A DNA stretch of 64,000 bases from Arminella tubonensis. GTDB lineage: Bacteria; Pseudomonadota; Alphaproteobacteria; Rhizobiales; Rhizobiaceae. The DNA lies in the NCBI RefSeq assembly GCF_003240585.1, contig NZ_PCDP01000005.1, positions 1-64,000 of the forward strand. Direction: 5' to 3'. A model generated the notes under the pieces. The model had not been told where the DNA came from and made no database searches. It saw nothing but the letters and a program-made list of their open reading frames with translations. A program made the translations under genes and the position numbers. Numbering within the stretch: the stretch's first letter is position 1; each line of letters begins with the position of its first letter. Shown here piece by piece: positions 26,008 to 35,387 of this stretch.

Positions 26008-26972
26008 CATCGCATTTGAGGAAGGTCGAGCTGCATTGCCATCTGGAAGGCGCTGCTCCCCCATCGCTTACCCAAAGCCAGGCGCAGAAATACAACGTCG
26101 ACACCAGCGGTTTCATGCGCGACGGCATCTATCTCTGGAACGATTTCGCGGAATTCCTGGTCGCCTACGACAAAGTTTCGGAAGTCTATCGGACAGAAGA
26201 AGATTATGCGCTTCTGACCGAGGCCTATCTCGATGAACTGGCTGGCATCGGGACGATCTACAGCGAGCTGATCGTCTCGCCTGATCACGGCGATCGCATC
26301 GGGCTTGGGGCCGACGCCTACATGTCGGGCGTTTCGGCCGGCATCCGTGCGGCAAAGGCGAAGTCCGGCATCGAGGCGCGATTGATCGTCACCGGCGAGC
26401 GGCACTTCGGTCCCGAGCGCGTCATCAACGCTGCCGAATATGCGGCAAAAAGCGACAATCCGCTCATTACCGGTTTCAACATGGCCGGCGAGGAGCGCAT
26501 GGGGCGCGTGGCGGACTATGCGCGTGCATTCGATATCGCACGGGAAGCCGGCCTCGGCATCACCATTCATGCCGGCGAAATCTGCGGTGCCTTCAGCGTT
26601 GCCGACGCGATCGATCTCGTGAAGCCGTCGCGGATCGGCCATGGCGTACGCGCCGTCGAGGATGCGGATCTGGTGAAGCGGCTTGCCGATCTCGGCACAG
26701 TGCTCGAGGTTTGCCCCGGCTCCAATATCGCGCTCGGCGTCTTTCCCGATTTCGCCTCGCATCCCCTGCGGGCGCTCAGGGATGCGGGCGTTCGCGTCAC
26801 TCTCAATTCCGATGATCCGCCGTTCTTCCATACCTCGCTGAAGCGAGAATATGATCTCGCCTCCACTGCCTTCGGCTTTAGCGACGACGAGATCAACGCG
26901 ATGACGCGTACTGCGATCGAAGCCGCATTTGTCGATGAGGAAACGCGACGGGCACTGCTTGCGAAGATATGA
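26004..26972 (+). CDS. add: Adenosine deaminase
   Basis: 322 residues. Zinc ligands are in [13 protein letters not shown] near the N-terminus, HAGE (about 190), GHGVRA and LNSDDPPFF (about 270), the standard pattern of adenosine/adenine deaminases. It converts adenosine or deoxyadenosine to inosine. The GTG start at 26004 overlaps the deoB stop. Specificity for adenosine rather than adenine is inferred from the position in a nucleoside operon. Confidence 0.9.
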   Translation: MTSHLRKVELHCHLEGAAPPSLTQSQAQKYNVDTSGFMRDGIYLWNDFAEFLVAYDKVSEVYRTEEDYALLTEAYLDELAGIGTIYSELIVSPDHGDRIGLGADAYMSGVSAGIRAAKAKSGIEARLIVTGERHFGPERVINAAEYAAKSDNPLITGFNMAGEERMGRVADYARAFDIAREAGLGITIHAGEICGAFSVADAIDLVKPSRIGHGVRAVEDADLVKRLADLGTVLEVCPGSNIALGVFPDFASHPLRALRDAGVRVTLNSDDPPFFHTSLKREYDLASTAFGFSDDEINAMTRTAIEAAFVDEETRRALLAKI

Positions 26973-27094
26973 GGGTGCTCAAGCGCCCGGAGACTGGGGA
27001 TGACGTCGGACGAAATCAGCCTATTCTCTTGCGGCCGGATCGAATTCCGTGAAAGAAACGTCTGATACGAGGAAATTGTCGGAAGGCTGAAACC

Positions 27095-27724
27095 ATGGAC
27101 GGCGTCACTGTCATCGATCATCCGCTTGTGCAGCACAAGCTCACCATCATGCGGCGCAAGGACACGTCGACGGGAAGTTTCCGCCGCTTGTTGCGAGAGA
27201 TATCGACGTTGCTCTGCTACGAGGTCACTCGTGACCTCGAACTCACCATGGAGACGATAGAGACCCCGTTGCAGACGATGGAATCGCCGATCCTCGAGGG
27301 CAAGAAGCTGGTCTTCGCCTCTATCCTGCGCGCTGGCAACGGACTGCTCGAAGGGATGCTCGACCTCGTCCCCTCGGCGCGCGTCTCGCATATCGGCGTC
27401 TATCGCGACCATGAAACCCTGCAACCGGTCGAATATTATTTCAAGGCGCCGGAAGACATTGCGGAACGGCTGATCATTGTGGTCGACCCGATGCTTGCCA
27501 CGGGTAACTCCTCGATCGCGGCGATCGACAAGCTGAAGGAACGTGGCGCACACAATATCCGCTTCCTCTGCCTGCTTGCAGCGCCTGAAGGTCTTGCGAA
27601 TTTTCGCGCCGCTCATCCCGATGTGCCGGTCTATACCGCGTCTATCGACAGCCACCTCAACGAGAAGGGCTATATCGTTCCCGGTCTCGGCGATGCCGGT
27701 GACCGCATGTATGGGACGAAGTGA
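27095..27724 (+). CDS. upp: Uracil phosphoribosyltransferase
   Basis: 209 residues. The family hallmarks are [28 protein letters not shown] and the PRPP loop [12 protein letters not shown], and the C-terminus has the uracil-binding [16 protein letters not shown]. It makes UMP from uracil and PRPP and recovers bases released by DeoA and the purine nucleoside phosphorylase's pyrimidine counterparts. GGAAGG lies about nine bases before the ATG. A spacer of 122 bases separates it from add, and a terminator follows. Confidence 0.95.
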   Translation: MDGVTVIDHPLVQHKLTIMRRKDTSTGSFRRLLREISTLLCYEVTRDLELTMETIETPLQTMESPILEGKKLVFASILRAGNGLLEGMLDLVPSARVSHIGVYRDHETLQPVEYYFKAPEDIAERLIIVVDPMLATGNSSIAAIDKLKERGAHNIRFLCLLAAPEGLANFRAAHPDVPVYTASIDSHLNEKGYIVPGLGDAGDRMYGTK

Positions 27725-27760
27725 ACTGACTGCCCATTAACGGCATATCTGCTGACGTAG

Positions 27761-27791
27761 GCCCGGCAAATCGCACCGCCGGGCTTTTTTT
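27761..27791 (+). terminator. Rho-independent terminator after upp
   Basis: GCCCGGC (27761-27767) pairs with GCCGGGC (27778-27784) over a ten-base loop and is followed by seven T. It ends the deoB-add-upp unit. Confidence 0.88.
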
Positions 27792-27889
27792 GCGACCGCA
27801 TTAGCAACTTGTCAGTATTCGCGGATTAAGGATAGCGGATCATCACGCCTCGCATGAAGTGGAGGTTCGTACAGGAAGGATTCTTGTTG

Positions 27890-28414
27890 ATGCTCGTGCG
27901 AGTTCTTGTTTTTGCCGGCGTAATCGCCATTGTCGCTGCGGAAGTCCCGTCTTTTCTTGAAAAAGGCATCCCGGCTACCGATCCCCAGACTTCAGTCTTG
28001 AGCGTAGCCATGCCGCAACAGCAGCCGATGGATGTCGACCCGCACGGCAATGTCCGGCTGAAGGCAAACACGCAGGGCCACTATACTGCCGATTTCAAGA
28101 TCAACGGCAAACCGGTTCAAGGCTTGATCGACACGGGCGCGACCTATGTCGCCGTCAACGAGAGCACAGCGCGCCACCTTGGCTTTGGCGCTGCGAATCT
28201 CGATTTCCGCAATTCCGTAAATACCGCCAACGGAGAGACGAAGGCGGCATTTGTCAGGCTCGATCGGATCGAGATCGGCCCTATTCGGGTGCGCGATGTC
28301 GATGCCCTGGTGCTGAGAGACTCCGCATTGAGCTCGACGCTGATCGGCGTGAGCTTCCTGAAGCGGCTCGCTTCCTACAGTGTCGAAGATGGGGCGTTGC
28401 GTCTTACCGAGTAG
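27890..28414 (+). CDS. Retropepsin-like aspartic protease, TIGR02281 type
   Basis: 174 residues. An N-terminal hydrophobic segment (MLVRVLVFAGVIAIVAAEV) acts as a membrane anchor or signal. After a linker, the retropepsin-like domain starts at about residue 65: GHYTADFKINGKPVQGLIDTGATYVAVNE, with the catalytic DTG. TLIGVSFLKRLASYSVEDG is the second conserved block. These single-domain proteases act as dimers; their substrates in alphaproteobacteria are largely unknown. ATG at 27890 is chosen because GGAAGGA lies nine bases upstream. It sits alone between two nucleoside operons and ends nine bases from convergent deoA. Confidence 0.85.
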   Translation: MLVRVLVFAGVIAIVAAEVPSFLEKGIPATDPQTSVLSVAMPQQQPMDVDPHGNVRLKANTQGHYTADFKINGKPVQGLIDTGATYVAVNESTARHLGFGAANLDFRNSVNTANGETKAAFVRLDRIEIGPIRVRDVDALVLRDSALSSTLIGVSFLKRLASYSVEDGALRLTE

Positions 28415-28423
28415 GGAAACCCT

Positions 28424-29731
28424 TCAAAGACGGTGGACGATTATCGGAGTCAGTTCCGGCTGCATTTCCGCTATCCGATAGCTGGCGGCAATTTCGGCCG
28501 ATGCCCTTTCAGCGGATGCCTCATCGACCGCGTGAACGGTTGCGATCTCGTCGCCCTTGCGGACCTCAGTCCCGAGCGCGAGAATATCCGTGAAGCCGAC
28601 CCGGTGGTCAATCTCGTCCTGCGGACGGCGACGGCCGCCGCCGAGGTCGATAACGCTCATGCCGATGGCGCGTGCATCGCATGCAGCGAGCCAACCATCC
28701 GCGCTGGCGAGGACCGGACGCCGGACCGGCGCTGATTGGAGATATCTGTCGGGGTTTTCCAGAAGGTCGGCCGGACCACCGAGCCCGTGGACCATTCGAC
28801 TGAAGACTTCAGCAGCTTTGCCCGAGGACAGCGCTCGCCGGGCCATGGCCTCGCCCTCGGGCAGCGACGTCGCCAACTTCGAGCTGAAAAGCATTTCCGC
28901 TGCGAAAGCTAGGACGACCGCCTCGATGCGCGTACTCGATTTCCTGCCCGCCAGGAAATCGAGGCAATGACGCAGCTCGACCACGTTTCCGGCAGCATCC
29001 GCGAGAGGCTGGTTCATGTCGGTTATCAGTGCAGATGTTTTCACGCCGGCACCATTGGCGACATCCACCAGGGAACGGGCCAGTGTTTCCGCTTCCTCCC
29101 GGCTCGTCATGAAAGCGCCGTTGCCGACTTTCACGTCGAGCACCAGTGTTTCGAGGCCGGCCGCCAGCTTCTTCGACAGGATGGATGCGGTGATCAGCGG
29201 CACGCTATCGACAGTTGCCGTCACATCCCGCACCGCATAGAGCCTGCCGTCCGCAGGCGCCAGCGATCCTGTCTGGCCGATGATGGCGCAGCCGACCTCT
29301 TCGACAACCTTGCGGAAGCGAGTTGCATCCGGCGTGATGGTGTAACCCGGGATCGATTCCAGTTTGTCGAGCGTGCCGCCCGTGTGGCCGAGGCCACGAC
29401 CGGAGATCATCGGTACCGCAAGCCCGCAGGCGGCCGCGATCGGCGCCAGCATCAGCGAGACGTTGTCGCCGATGCCGCCGGTCGAATGCTTGTCGGCAAT
29501 GGGTCGTCCGATACCGGACCATGACAGGGTGTCGCCGGAGCGCGCCATCGCCAGCGTCAGCGCGACGGTTTCCTCGCGCGACATCCCGCAAAACCAGACT
29601 GCCATGGCAAAAGCGCCTATCTGGCTTTCGGCAAGCTCATTTTTCGCAAGGGCACCAATGAAACCCTCGATGTCGGCGACCGACAGTGCGCTGCCGTCAC
29701 GCTTCCGCTTGATGATCTCCTGGGGAATCAT
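28424..29731 (-). CDS. deoA: Thymidine phosphorylase
   Basis: 435 residues of the pyrimidine nucleoside phosphorylase family. ADKHSTGGIGDNVSLMLAP is the phosphate-binding signature; SGRGLGHTGGTLDKLESIPGY and VLDVKVGNGAFM are further conserved blocks. It splits thymidine or deoxyuridine with phosphate to the base and deoxyribose 1-phosphate. It is the last gene of the long leftward nucleoside operon and starts three bases after deoC ends. Confidence 0.95.
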   Translation of the reverse strand: MIPQEIIKRKRDGSALSVADIEGFIGALAKNELAESQIGAFAMAVWFCGMSREETVALTLAMARSGDTLSWSGIGRPIADKHSTGGIGDNVSLMLAPIAAACGLAVPMISGRGLGHTGGTLDKLESIPGYTITPDATRFRKVVEEVGCAIIGQTGSLAPADGRLYAVRDVTATVDSVPLITASILSKKLAAGLETLVLDVKVGNGAFMTSREEAETLARSLVDVANGAGVKTSALITDMNQPLADAAGNVVELRHCLDFLAGRKSSTRIEAVVLAFAAEMLFSSKLATSLPEGEAMARRALSSGKAAEVFSRMVHGLGGPADLLENPDRYLQSAPVRRPVLASADGWLAACDARAIGMSVIDLGGGRRRPQDEIDHRVGFTDILALGTEVRKGDEIATVHAVDEASAERASAEIAASYRIAEMQPELTPIIVHRL

Positions 29732-29734
29732 CGT

Positions 29735-30511
29735 TCAATAGCCGGCAGCGAGCGTAGTCGATTCACCGCCGCTCAATACAGCAAGGATGTCATCGAGCAG
29801 GCCCGATGCGCCGAAACGGAAGGTCGACGGCATTGCCCAGTCCGGCGTCATGATCGTCTCGGCAAGGCTCAGGTAGAGAGCAGCTTCGTTCACCGAGCCA
29901 ATTCCCCCCGCCGGCTTGAAGCCGACCTTGCGGCCGCTGTGACGAATTGCCCGCAGCATGATGTCGGCGGTTTCCAGCGTTGCGTTGACGGCGACCTTGC
30001 CGGTCGATGTCTTGATGAAGTCGGCGCCGGCGTCGATCGCCAGTTCGGAGGCGCGCTGGATCAGCGCCACGTCCTTGAGTTCGCCGGTCTCGAGGATGAC
30101 CTTCAGGAGCGTTGGCGATGTGCATTCGGCGCGCACTGCCGTTACCATATCGATGACGGCCTGTTCGTCGCCGGCGAGCAACGCGCGATAGGGGATGACG
30201 AGATCGATCTCATCGGCGCCGTCGGCGATTGCTTCCCGCGCTTCAGCCGCGACATCGGCGATTTCCATGTCGCCGGCTGGAAAATTCACCACTGTTGCTA
30301 TCCTGACGGGGTGTTCCGGGCCAAGAAGGCCGCGGGCTTGCGCCACGAAACGCGGCCAGATGCAGATGGCGGCGCTGTTGCCGAAAGGGGTCTGCGCGCG
30401 GGCGCAAAGCGTCACGATCTGCGCATCGGTGCAGTCGTCCTTCAAATTGGTGAGATCGAGAAGAGACAAGGCAACCGCCGCGGTCTCTCTCAGAGAATGA
30501 TTGTTATTCAC
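29735..30511 (-). CDS. deoC: Deoxyribose-phosphate aldolase
   Basis: 258 residues of the DeoC TIM-barrel. Schiff-base Lys lies in DFIKTSTGKV, with VGFKPAGGI after it and LLDLTNL near the N-terminus. It cleaves deoxyribose 5-phosphate to glyceraldehyde 3-phosphate and acetaldehyde. The GTG at 30511 has GGAGGA eight bases upstream, a near-perfect site, so the upstream TTG (30532) is unlikely. The start lies inside the end of the phosphorylase gene (eight-base overlap). Confidence 0.93.
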   Translation of the reverse strand: MNNNHSLRETAAVALSLLDLTNLKDDCTDAQIVTLCARAQTPFGNSAAICIWPRFVAQARGLLGPEHPVRIATVVNFPAGDMEIADVAAEAREAIADGADEIDLVIPYRALLAGDEQAVIDMVTAVRAECTSPTLLKVILETGELKDVALIQRASELAIDAGADFIKTSTGKVAVNATLETADIMLRAIRHSGRKVGFKPAGGIGSVNEAALYLSLAETIMTPDWAMPSTFRFGASGLLDDILAVLSGGESTTLAAGY

Positions 30512-31313
30512 TGTCGTTTCCTCCGCCCGCAATCATCTCTTTCAAGATTGCGGCAAGACGAGCGCCACCGACGGGCGCCATGTCTTTCGTTTCCTCATGC
30601 GTGAGTTCGCTGCCGGTCATGCCGGCACCATAGTTAGTGATGACCGAAGCCGCCACAACCCTTAGGCCGAAAAGACGCGCGAGAATAACTTCAGGAACGG
30701 TCGACATCCCGACTGCATCCGCTCCGAGAATCCGCGCCATGCGAATCTCAGCCGGCGTTTCGAAGCTCGGGCCGGAAAACCACATGTAGACGCCTTGCGA
30801 GAGCGCTATACCGAGCTTTTCCGCCGCCAGCCGCATACGCGCCGACAGATCCTTGTCGTAGGCGTTGGTCATGCCGACGAAACGCCTATCGCTTTCCTCG
30901 CCGACCAGCGGGTTCATCCCGGAATAGTTGATATGGTCGGTGATCTCCATCACCGAGCCCGGCGGCATGTCGTCCCGCAGCGATCCGGCCGAATTCGTCA
31001 ATATCAGAGACTGCACGCCAAGGCCCAGGAGGGCCTCGATGGGCAAGCGCATCGCATTGGCATCGCCCTTCTCGTAATAGTGCACGCGGCCCGAGAGCAT
31101 GATGACCGGCACGTCGCCGAGATAGCCGGCCACAAGTTCGCCGGCGTGACCGGAAACCGCACTGACGGGGAAGCCCGGCAGGTCCGCGTAGGCCATGCGA
31201 ACCGGATTCCTCAATGCACTGACGAGCGTGCCGAGACCGGAGCCGAGGATGATGCCATGACGCGGCGCCATTTCCCCGAGCTTCTCACGGAGCAGGTTGA
31301 CGACGCCGGTCAT
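30504..31313 (-). CDS. Purine nucleoside phosphorylase (trimeric, PunA/XapA type)
   Basis: 269 residues. The product has GIILGSGLG near residue 22, VSGHAGELVAGYLGDVPVIMLSGRVHYYEKG, LTNSAGSL, and SGPSFETPAEIRMARILGADAVGMSTVPEVI, all marks of the trimeric class rather than the hexameric DeoD class. It phosphorolyses inosine and guanosine type nucleosides. The ATG at 31313 overlaps the cdd stop (ATGA), so the longer open frame upstream is a shadow of cdd. Common names in databases are punA or deoD; I leave the symbol blank because usage varies. Confidence 0.93.
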   Translation of the reverse strand: MTGVVNLLREKLGEMAPRHGIILGSGLGTLVSALRNPVRMAYADLPGFPVSAVSGHAGELVAGYLGDVPVIMLSGRVHYYEKGDANAMRLPIEALLGLGVQSLILTNSAGSLRDDMPPGSVMEITDHINYSGMNPLVGEESDRRFVGMTNAYDKDLSARMRLAAEKLGIALSQGVYMWFSGPSFETPAEIRMARILGADAVGMSTVPEVILARLFGLRVVAASVITNYGAGMTGSELTHEETKDMAPVGGARLAAILKEMIAGGGNDSE

Positions 31314-31702
31314 CCCAGTATCTCGGTCGCAAAGCCGAAGGGAAGCATTTCCTCCATCGACATGGTCTTCTTCACGCCGACCTCGTCGCAGAGGTAGATC
31401 TTGGTGTCCTTGCTGGCGAATTCGGCGATCTTCTGCCGGCAGCCGCCGCAGGGCGGGCAAAGTGCCAGCTTCTCGGCGATGACGGCCATCTCGACGATCT
31501 TCCTGGCCCCGCCCATGATCATCATGCTGATCGCAGTCGGTTCGGCACACCACCCTTGAGGGAACGACAGGTTCTCGATATTCGCCCCCGCGTAGATCTT
31601 GCCGTCGTCGGCGCGGATCGCTGCCCCCACCGGAAATTTCGAATAGGGAGCGTGGGCGAAGGCCATCGCGTTGCGGGCTGCTTCGAACAGATCATGCGAC
31701 AT
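31310..31702 (-). CDS. cdd: Cytidine deaminase
   Basis: 130 residues, the short tetrameric type. The zinc site is C52-A-E54 (WCAEPTAI) plus Cys85 and Cys88 in PCGGCRQ, the three-Cys form of Bacillus-like enzymes; Glu54 is the proton shuttle. YSKFPVGAAIRADDG is the usual start of the fold. It converts cytidine and deoxycytidine to uridine forms. ATG 31702 lies four bases after the permease stop and the gene overlaps the phosphorylase gene by four bases. Confidence 0.94.
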   Translation of the reverse strand: MSHDLFEAARNAMAFAHAPYSKFPVGAAIRADDGKIYAGANIENLSFPQGWCAEPTAISMMIMGGARKIVEMAVIAEKLALCPPCGGCRQKIAEFASKDTKIYLCDEVGVKKTMSMEEMLPFGFATEILG

Positions 31703-31706
31703 GAGA

Positions 31707-32678
31707 TCAGCGCTCCTTTGTGTAGGGCACGCCCCCGGCCTTTGGCGGATGGGCGACGCCGATGAAACCTGCAAGCAGGATGCAGGTCAAGACATAGGGC
31801 AACGCCTGGAAGAACTGCACCGGAACTTCGCCGATGAAAGGCACGGCCTTGCCCTGCATGAAATTGGCGAAAGCATCAAGGAAACCGAAGAGCAGGCAGG
31901 CAAACATGACGGGCACTGGCTTCCATTTGGCAAAGATCAGCGCGGCCAGGGCGATATATCCCTTGCCGGCCGACATGTTCTCGATGAAGGCGGCAGACTG
32001 GGCGGTCGACAGATAGGCGCCAGAGAAGCCGCAGAGAAAACCGGCGCAAAGAACCGCGCGATATCGGAGCCAGGTAACCGAAATCCCTGCCGTATCGACA
32101 GCGCCCGGATTTTCGCCGACCGCCCGCAGGCGCAGGCCGAAGCGGGTGCGATAAAGGATCCACCAGGAGAGTGGCACGGCGACGAAGGCGAGATAGGTGA
32201 GAGCGTTGTTGCCGGAGATGACGTTGGCATAGAGCGGCCCGATGATCGGCACGCTGCGCAGGGATTCGGCACCCGGAAGGATGATAGCGCCGAAGCGAGC
32301 CTCGGCACCGAGCTGCGGCGTGCGTCCGCCCTGGCTGAACCAGGCCTGGCCGAGAACCACGGTCAGACCGGCCACCAGGAAATTGATGGCGACGCCAGAG
32401 ATGATCTGATTGCCGCGGTTTGTGATCGATGCGAAGCCATGCAAGGCGCTGAATGCCACCGATGTGCCGATCGCGGCCAGCAGCCCGAGCCACGGCGAAC
32501 CGGTTAGATAGGCTACAGTTGCGGCCGCGAAGGCGCCGCCCAGCATCTTGCCTTCAAGACCGATGTCGAAGACGCCCGCTCGCTCGGAAAACAGGCCGGC
32601 AAGGGCGGTGAATATCAGCGGGATCGACAGCCGGATCGTGGAGCCCAGAATGCTGATGAGGGTATCGTAATACATCAT
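31707..32678 (-). CDS. Nucleoside ABC transporter permease (second, NupQ-like)
   Basis: 323 residues with about eight to ten hydrophobic segments. The start resembles the RbsC-like permeases of BMP transporters: LRLSIPLIFTALAGLFSERAGVFDIGLEGKML. GKGYIALAALIFAKWKPVPVMFACLLFGFLDAF is also typical. It partners with the preceding 371-residue permease to form the channel. It overlaps that gene by four bases and is followed by cdd after four bases, so transport and catabolism are one unit. Confidence 0.92.
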   Translation of the reverse strand: MMYYDTLISILGSTIRLSIPLIFTALAGLFSERAGVFDIGLEGKMLGGAFAAATVAYLTGSPWLGLLAAIGTSVAFSALHGFASITNRGNQIISGVAINFLVAGLTVVLGQAWFSQGGRTPQLGAEARFGAIILPGAESLRSVPIIGPLYANVISGNNALTYLAFVAVPLSWWILYRTRFGLRLRAVGENPGAVDTAGISVTWLRYRAVLCAGFLCGFSGAYLSTAQSAAFIENMSAGKGYIALAALIFAKWKPVPVMFACLLFGFLDAFANFMQGKAVPFIGEVPVQFFQALPYVLTCILLAGFIGVAHPPKAGGVPYTKER

Positions 32679-33790
32679 GATACCGCCCTCGCTCCGGCAA
32701 GTGTTTGATAGATCCGCACGAAGGTCGGGCGGAGCATGAATTCCAGCGCGCCGACGAACAGAATGACGAGACCCTGGATCATAAGGATCATGTTGCGGTT
32801 GATCTCCGGCATATCGAAGGAGACAGCGTCGCCTCCCTGGTAGAGCACGCCGAACAGGATTGCGGCCAGGATGATGCCGAACGGATGGTTGCGGCCCATC
32901 AGGGCGACGGCGATACCGACATAGCCGGCGCCACCGACGAACTCGACCTGAAGGCGCGCCGAGGAACCCATGACGGGGTTTAGCGCCATCATGCCGGCGA
33001 GGCCGCCTGATATCAGCATGGCGATGATGACGGTGCGGGCATAGGGGATGCCGGCATAGACCGCCGCTGTCGGACTGAGGCCGAGGGTGCGCATTTCATA
33101 GCCGAGCTTGGTGCGCCAGATCAGCAGCCAGACGAGGAAGGCCATGACCAGCGCGATCAGGAACGAGACGTTGAGTGGCGCAGAGCCGATCGTGGTATCG
33201 AACATGGCCATCAGCCAATCGAGCTTCGGCAACTGCCCGCCTTCAAGGAAGGTCCTCGTTTCCGGCGCCATCTTGCCGGGCACGATCAATACGTGCGCGA
33301 GCAGATAGACCATCAACGGCGCGCCGATGAAATTGAACATGATGGTGGTGATGACGATGTGGCTGCCGCGCTTAGCCTGAAGCCAGGCCGGAACGAAGGC
33401 CCACGCGGCACCGAAGATGGCCGCACCGACGATTGCGAAAGGCATCGTCACATACCACGGAACATAATGATCGAGCGCCAGCGCGACTAGCGCGCAGCCG
33501 AGGCCGCCGAGATAGGCCTGGCCTTCCGAGCCTATGTTGAAAAGACCGGCATGGACTGCGACGGCGACCGAGAGGCCTGTAAAGATGAAGCTTGTGGCAT
33601 AGAACAGCGTGAAGCCGATGCCTTCACCATTGCCGAGCGCGCCCTGCACCAGCAGCACCAGCGCATCGATCGGGTTCTCGCCGATCAGCCAGACAACGAA
33701 GCCGGACACAAGGAAAGCCAGTACAAGGTTCACCAGCGGGATCAGGACATAGGTGATCCAATTGGGAAGCGGAACGGAAGCAGTGCTCAT
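32675..33790 (-). CDS. Nucleoside ABC transporter permease (first, NupP-like)
   Basis: 371 residues of the branched/BMP permease family. GLSVAVAVHAGLFNIGSEGQAYLGGLGCAL and EFVGGAGYVGIAVALMGRNHPFGIILAAILFG are the characteristic blocks, within about nine membrane helices. Starts seven bases after the ATPase gene ends and overlaps the next permease by four bases. Confidence 0.92.
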   Translation of the reverse strand: MSTASVPLPNWITYVLIPLVNLVLAFLVSGFVVWLIGENPIDALVLLVQGALGNGEGIGFTLFYATSFIFTGLSVAVAVHAGLFNIGSEGQAYLGGLGCALVALALDHYVPWYVTMPFAIVGAAIFGAAWAFVPAWLQAKRGSHIVITTIMFNFIGAPLMVYLLAHVLIVPGKMAPETRTFLEGGQLPKLDWLMAMFDTTIGSAPLNVSFLIALVMAFLVWLLIWRTKLGYEMRTLGLSPTAAVYAGIPYARTVIIAMLISGGLAGMMALNPVMGSSARLQVEFVGGAGYVGIAVALMGRNHPFGIILAAILFGVLYQGGDAVSFDMPEINRNMILMIQGLVILFVGALEFMLRPTFVRIYQTLAGARAVS

Positions 33791-33797
33791 CTAGGCC

Positions 33798-35309
33798 TCA
33801 TGCGGCAATGCCGGCCATCATCAGGCCGAGGGTCTGTTCACCGGCGTCAGCCGTCTTTTCGCCGACGACGTGGCCGGCGAACATCACGAGGATACGATCA
33901 GACAGCGCACGGATCTCGTCCAATTCCACCGAAACCAGCAAAATAGCCTTGCCGGCATCGCGCATCTCAATGATCCGGCGATGGATGAATTCGATGGCGC
34001 CGATGTCGACGCCGCGGGTCGGCTGGCCGATCAGCAGCATCTTCGGATCGCGCTCGATCTCACGGGCAACGACGATCTTCTGCTGATTGCCGCCGGAGAA
34101 ATTGGCGGTCCGCAACCGCGCATTCGGCGGGCGGATGTCATATTTCTTGATCTTGTCCTCCGCATCCTTTCGCATCGCGTCGAGATTGAGGAACGGGCCT
34201 CTGCTGTAGGCCGGATCATGATGATAGCCGAGCACCGAGTTCTCGTATTCCTCGAACTTCAACACCAGCCCCATGTGATGCCGGTCTTCTGGAATATGAG
34301 CGAGCCCCAACGAGCGCAGGAGAGCGGGATCGACCTTGTCGATCGTCTTGCCGTTCAAGAGAATCTCGCCGGATGCGGGTTTGCGGATGCCGGCCAGCGC
34401 CTCCAGCAGTTCCGACTGGCCGTTGCCGGCGACACCCGCTATGCCGACGATTTCACCGGCGCGAACGTCGAAGGAGACATTGTCGACCATGACGACGCCG
34501 CGACTGTCCTTGACCGTGAGATTACGGACGGAAAGAACGAAATCACCTGGATTGGCGGGCCCCTTCTCGACGCGGAGCAGCACCCGGCGACCAACCATCA
34601 GCTCGGCTAGCTCCTCGACGGTCGTCTCCGACGTCTTGCGGGTCGCAACCATCTCGCCGCGGCGCATGACCGACACCGTATCAGTGATCGCCATGATCTC
34701 GCGCAGCTTGTGGGTGATGAGGATAACGGTCTTGCCCTGATCGCGCAGGACGCGAAGAATGCGAAAGAGATGATCCGCTTCGGCCGGCGTCAGCACGCCC
34801 GTCGGCTCGTCGAGAATAAGGATCTCGGCGCCGCGATACATCGCCTTCAATATCTCGACGCGCTGCTGCAGCCCAACCGGCAGCTCTTCAATCACGGCGT
34901 CCGGATCGACTTCCAGACCGTAATCGGTCTCCAGCCGCTTGAGCTCGGTGCGCGCGGAGGCAACACCCCTGGCAAGAAGCGCACCGCCTTCGACCCCAAG
35001 CATGACGTTTTCCAGCACCGTGAAATTTTCAACCAGCATGAAATGCTGATGCACCATGCCGATGCCGGTGGCGATCGCGGCCTGGCTGTCGCGTATGACC
35101 ACAGGAGTGCCGTTGACGCGGATTTCGCCGCTGTCGGCATGATAGAAGCCGTAGATGATCGACATCAGTGTCGACTTGCCGGCACCGTTCTCGCCGATGA
35201 TCCCGTGGATCGTACCCTTGGCAACGGTCAGATTGATGTCTTTATTCGCGTGGACCGTACCGAATTTCTTATCGATACCCACAAGTTCGATGGCGGGCGA
35301 TTGGCTCAC
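33798..35309 (-). CDS. Nucleoside ABC transporter ATP-binding protein (two ATPase domains)
   Basis: 503 residues with two fused ABC domains, as in sugar and BMP-type importers. Domain 1 has Walker A GENGAGKST (about residue 38), LSTLMSIIYGF, and Walker B EILILDEPTG. Domain 2 has a variant Walker A, GVAGNGQSELLEALAG, and signature FSGGNQQKIVVAREI. Domain 1 lacks a clean LSGGQ (reads LPVGLQQRVEI), as is usual here. It powers both permeases. A hairpin lies between it and the binding-protein gene. Confidence 0.93.
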   Translation of the reverse strand: MSQSPAIELVGIDKKFGTVHANKDINLTVAKGTIHGIIGENGAGKSTLMSIIYGFYHADSGEIRVNGTPVVIRDSQAAIATGIGMVHQHFMLVENFTVLENVMLGVEGGALLARGVASARTELKRLETDYGLEVDPDAVIEELPVGLQQRVEILKAMYRGAEILILDEPTGVLTPAEADHLFRILRVLRDQGKTVILITHKLREIMAITDTVSVMRRGEMVATRKTSETTVEELAELMVGRRVLLRVEKGPANPGDFVLSVRNLTVKDSRGVVMVDNVSFDVRAGEIVGIAGVAGNGQSELLEALAGIRKPASGEILLNGKTIDKVDPALLRSLGLAHIPEDRHHMGLVLKFEEYENSVLGYHHDPAYSRGPFLNLDAMRKDAEDKIKKYDIRPPNARLRTANFSGGNQQKIVVAREIERDPKMLLIGQPTRGVDIGAIEFIHRRIIEMRDAGKAILLVSVELDEIRALSDRILVMFAGHVVGEKTADAGEQTLGLMMAGIAA

Positions 35310-35346
35310 AACACGGCTCCAGAAATGGGAACTCTGGATATGAAAA

Positions 35347-35377
35347 GGGCGTATGGCGAAATGTTCGCCATACGCCC
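35347..35377 (-). terminator. Stem-loop between the binding-protein and ATPase genes
   Basis: GGGCGTATGGCGAA (35347-35360) and TTCGCCATACGCCC (35364-35377) form a perfect 14-base-pair stem with a three-base loop. On the minus strand it is followed by TTTTC. It is likely an attenuator or RNA 3'-end stabiliser that lets the binding protein be made in excess over the membrane parts. Confidence 0.8.
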
Positions 35378-35387
35378 CATCTTCATA

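Noticed and set aside
31314-31553. N-terminal extension of the purine nucleoside phosphorylase frame
   Set aside because: It lies within cdd in another frame; ATG 31313 begins the conserved domain.
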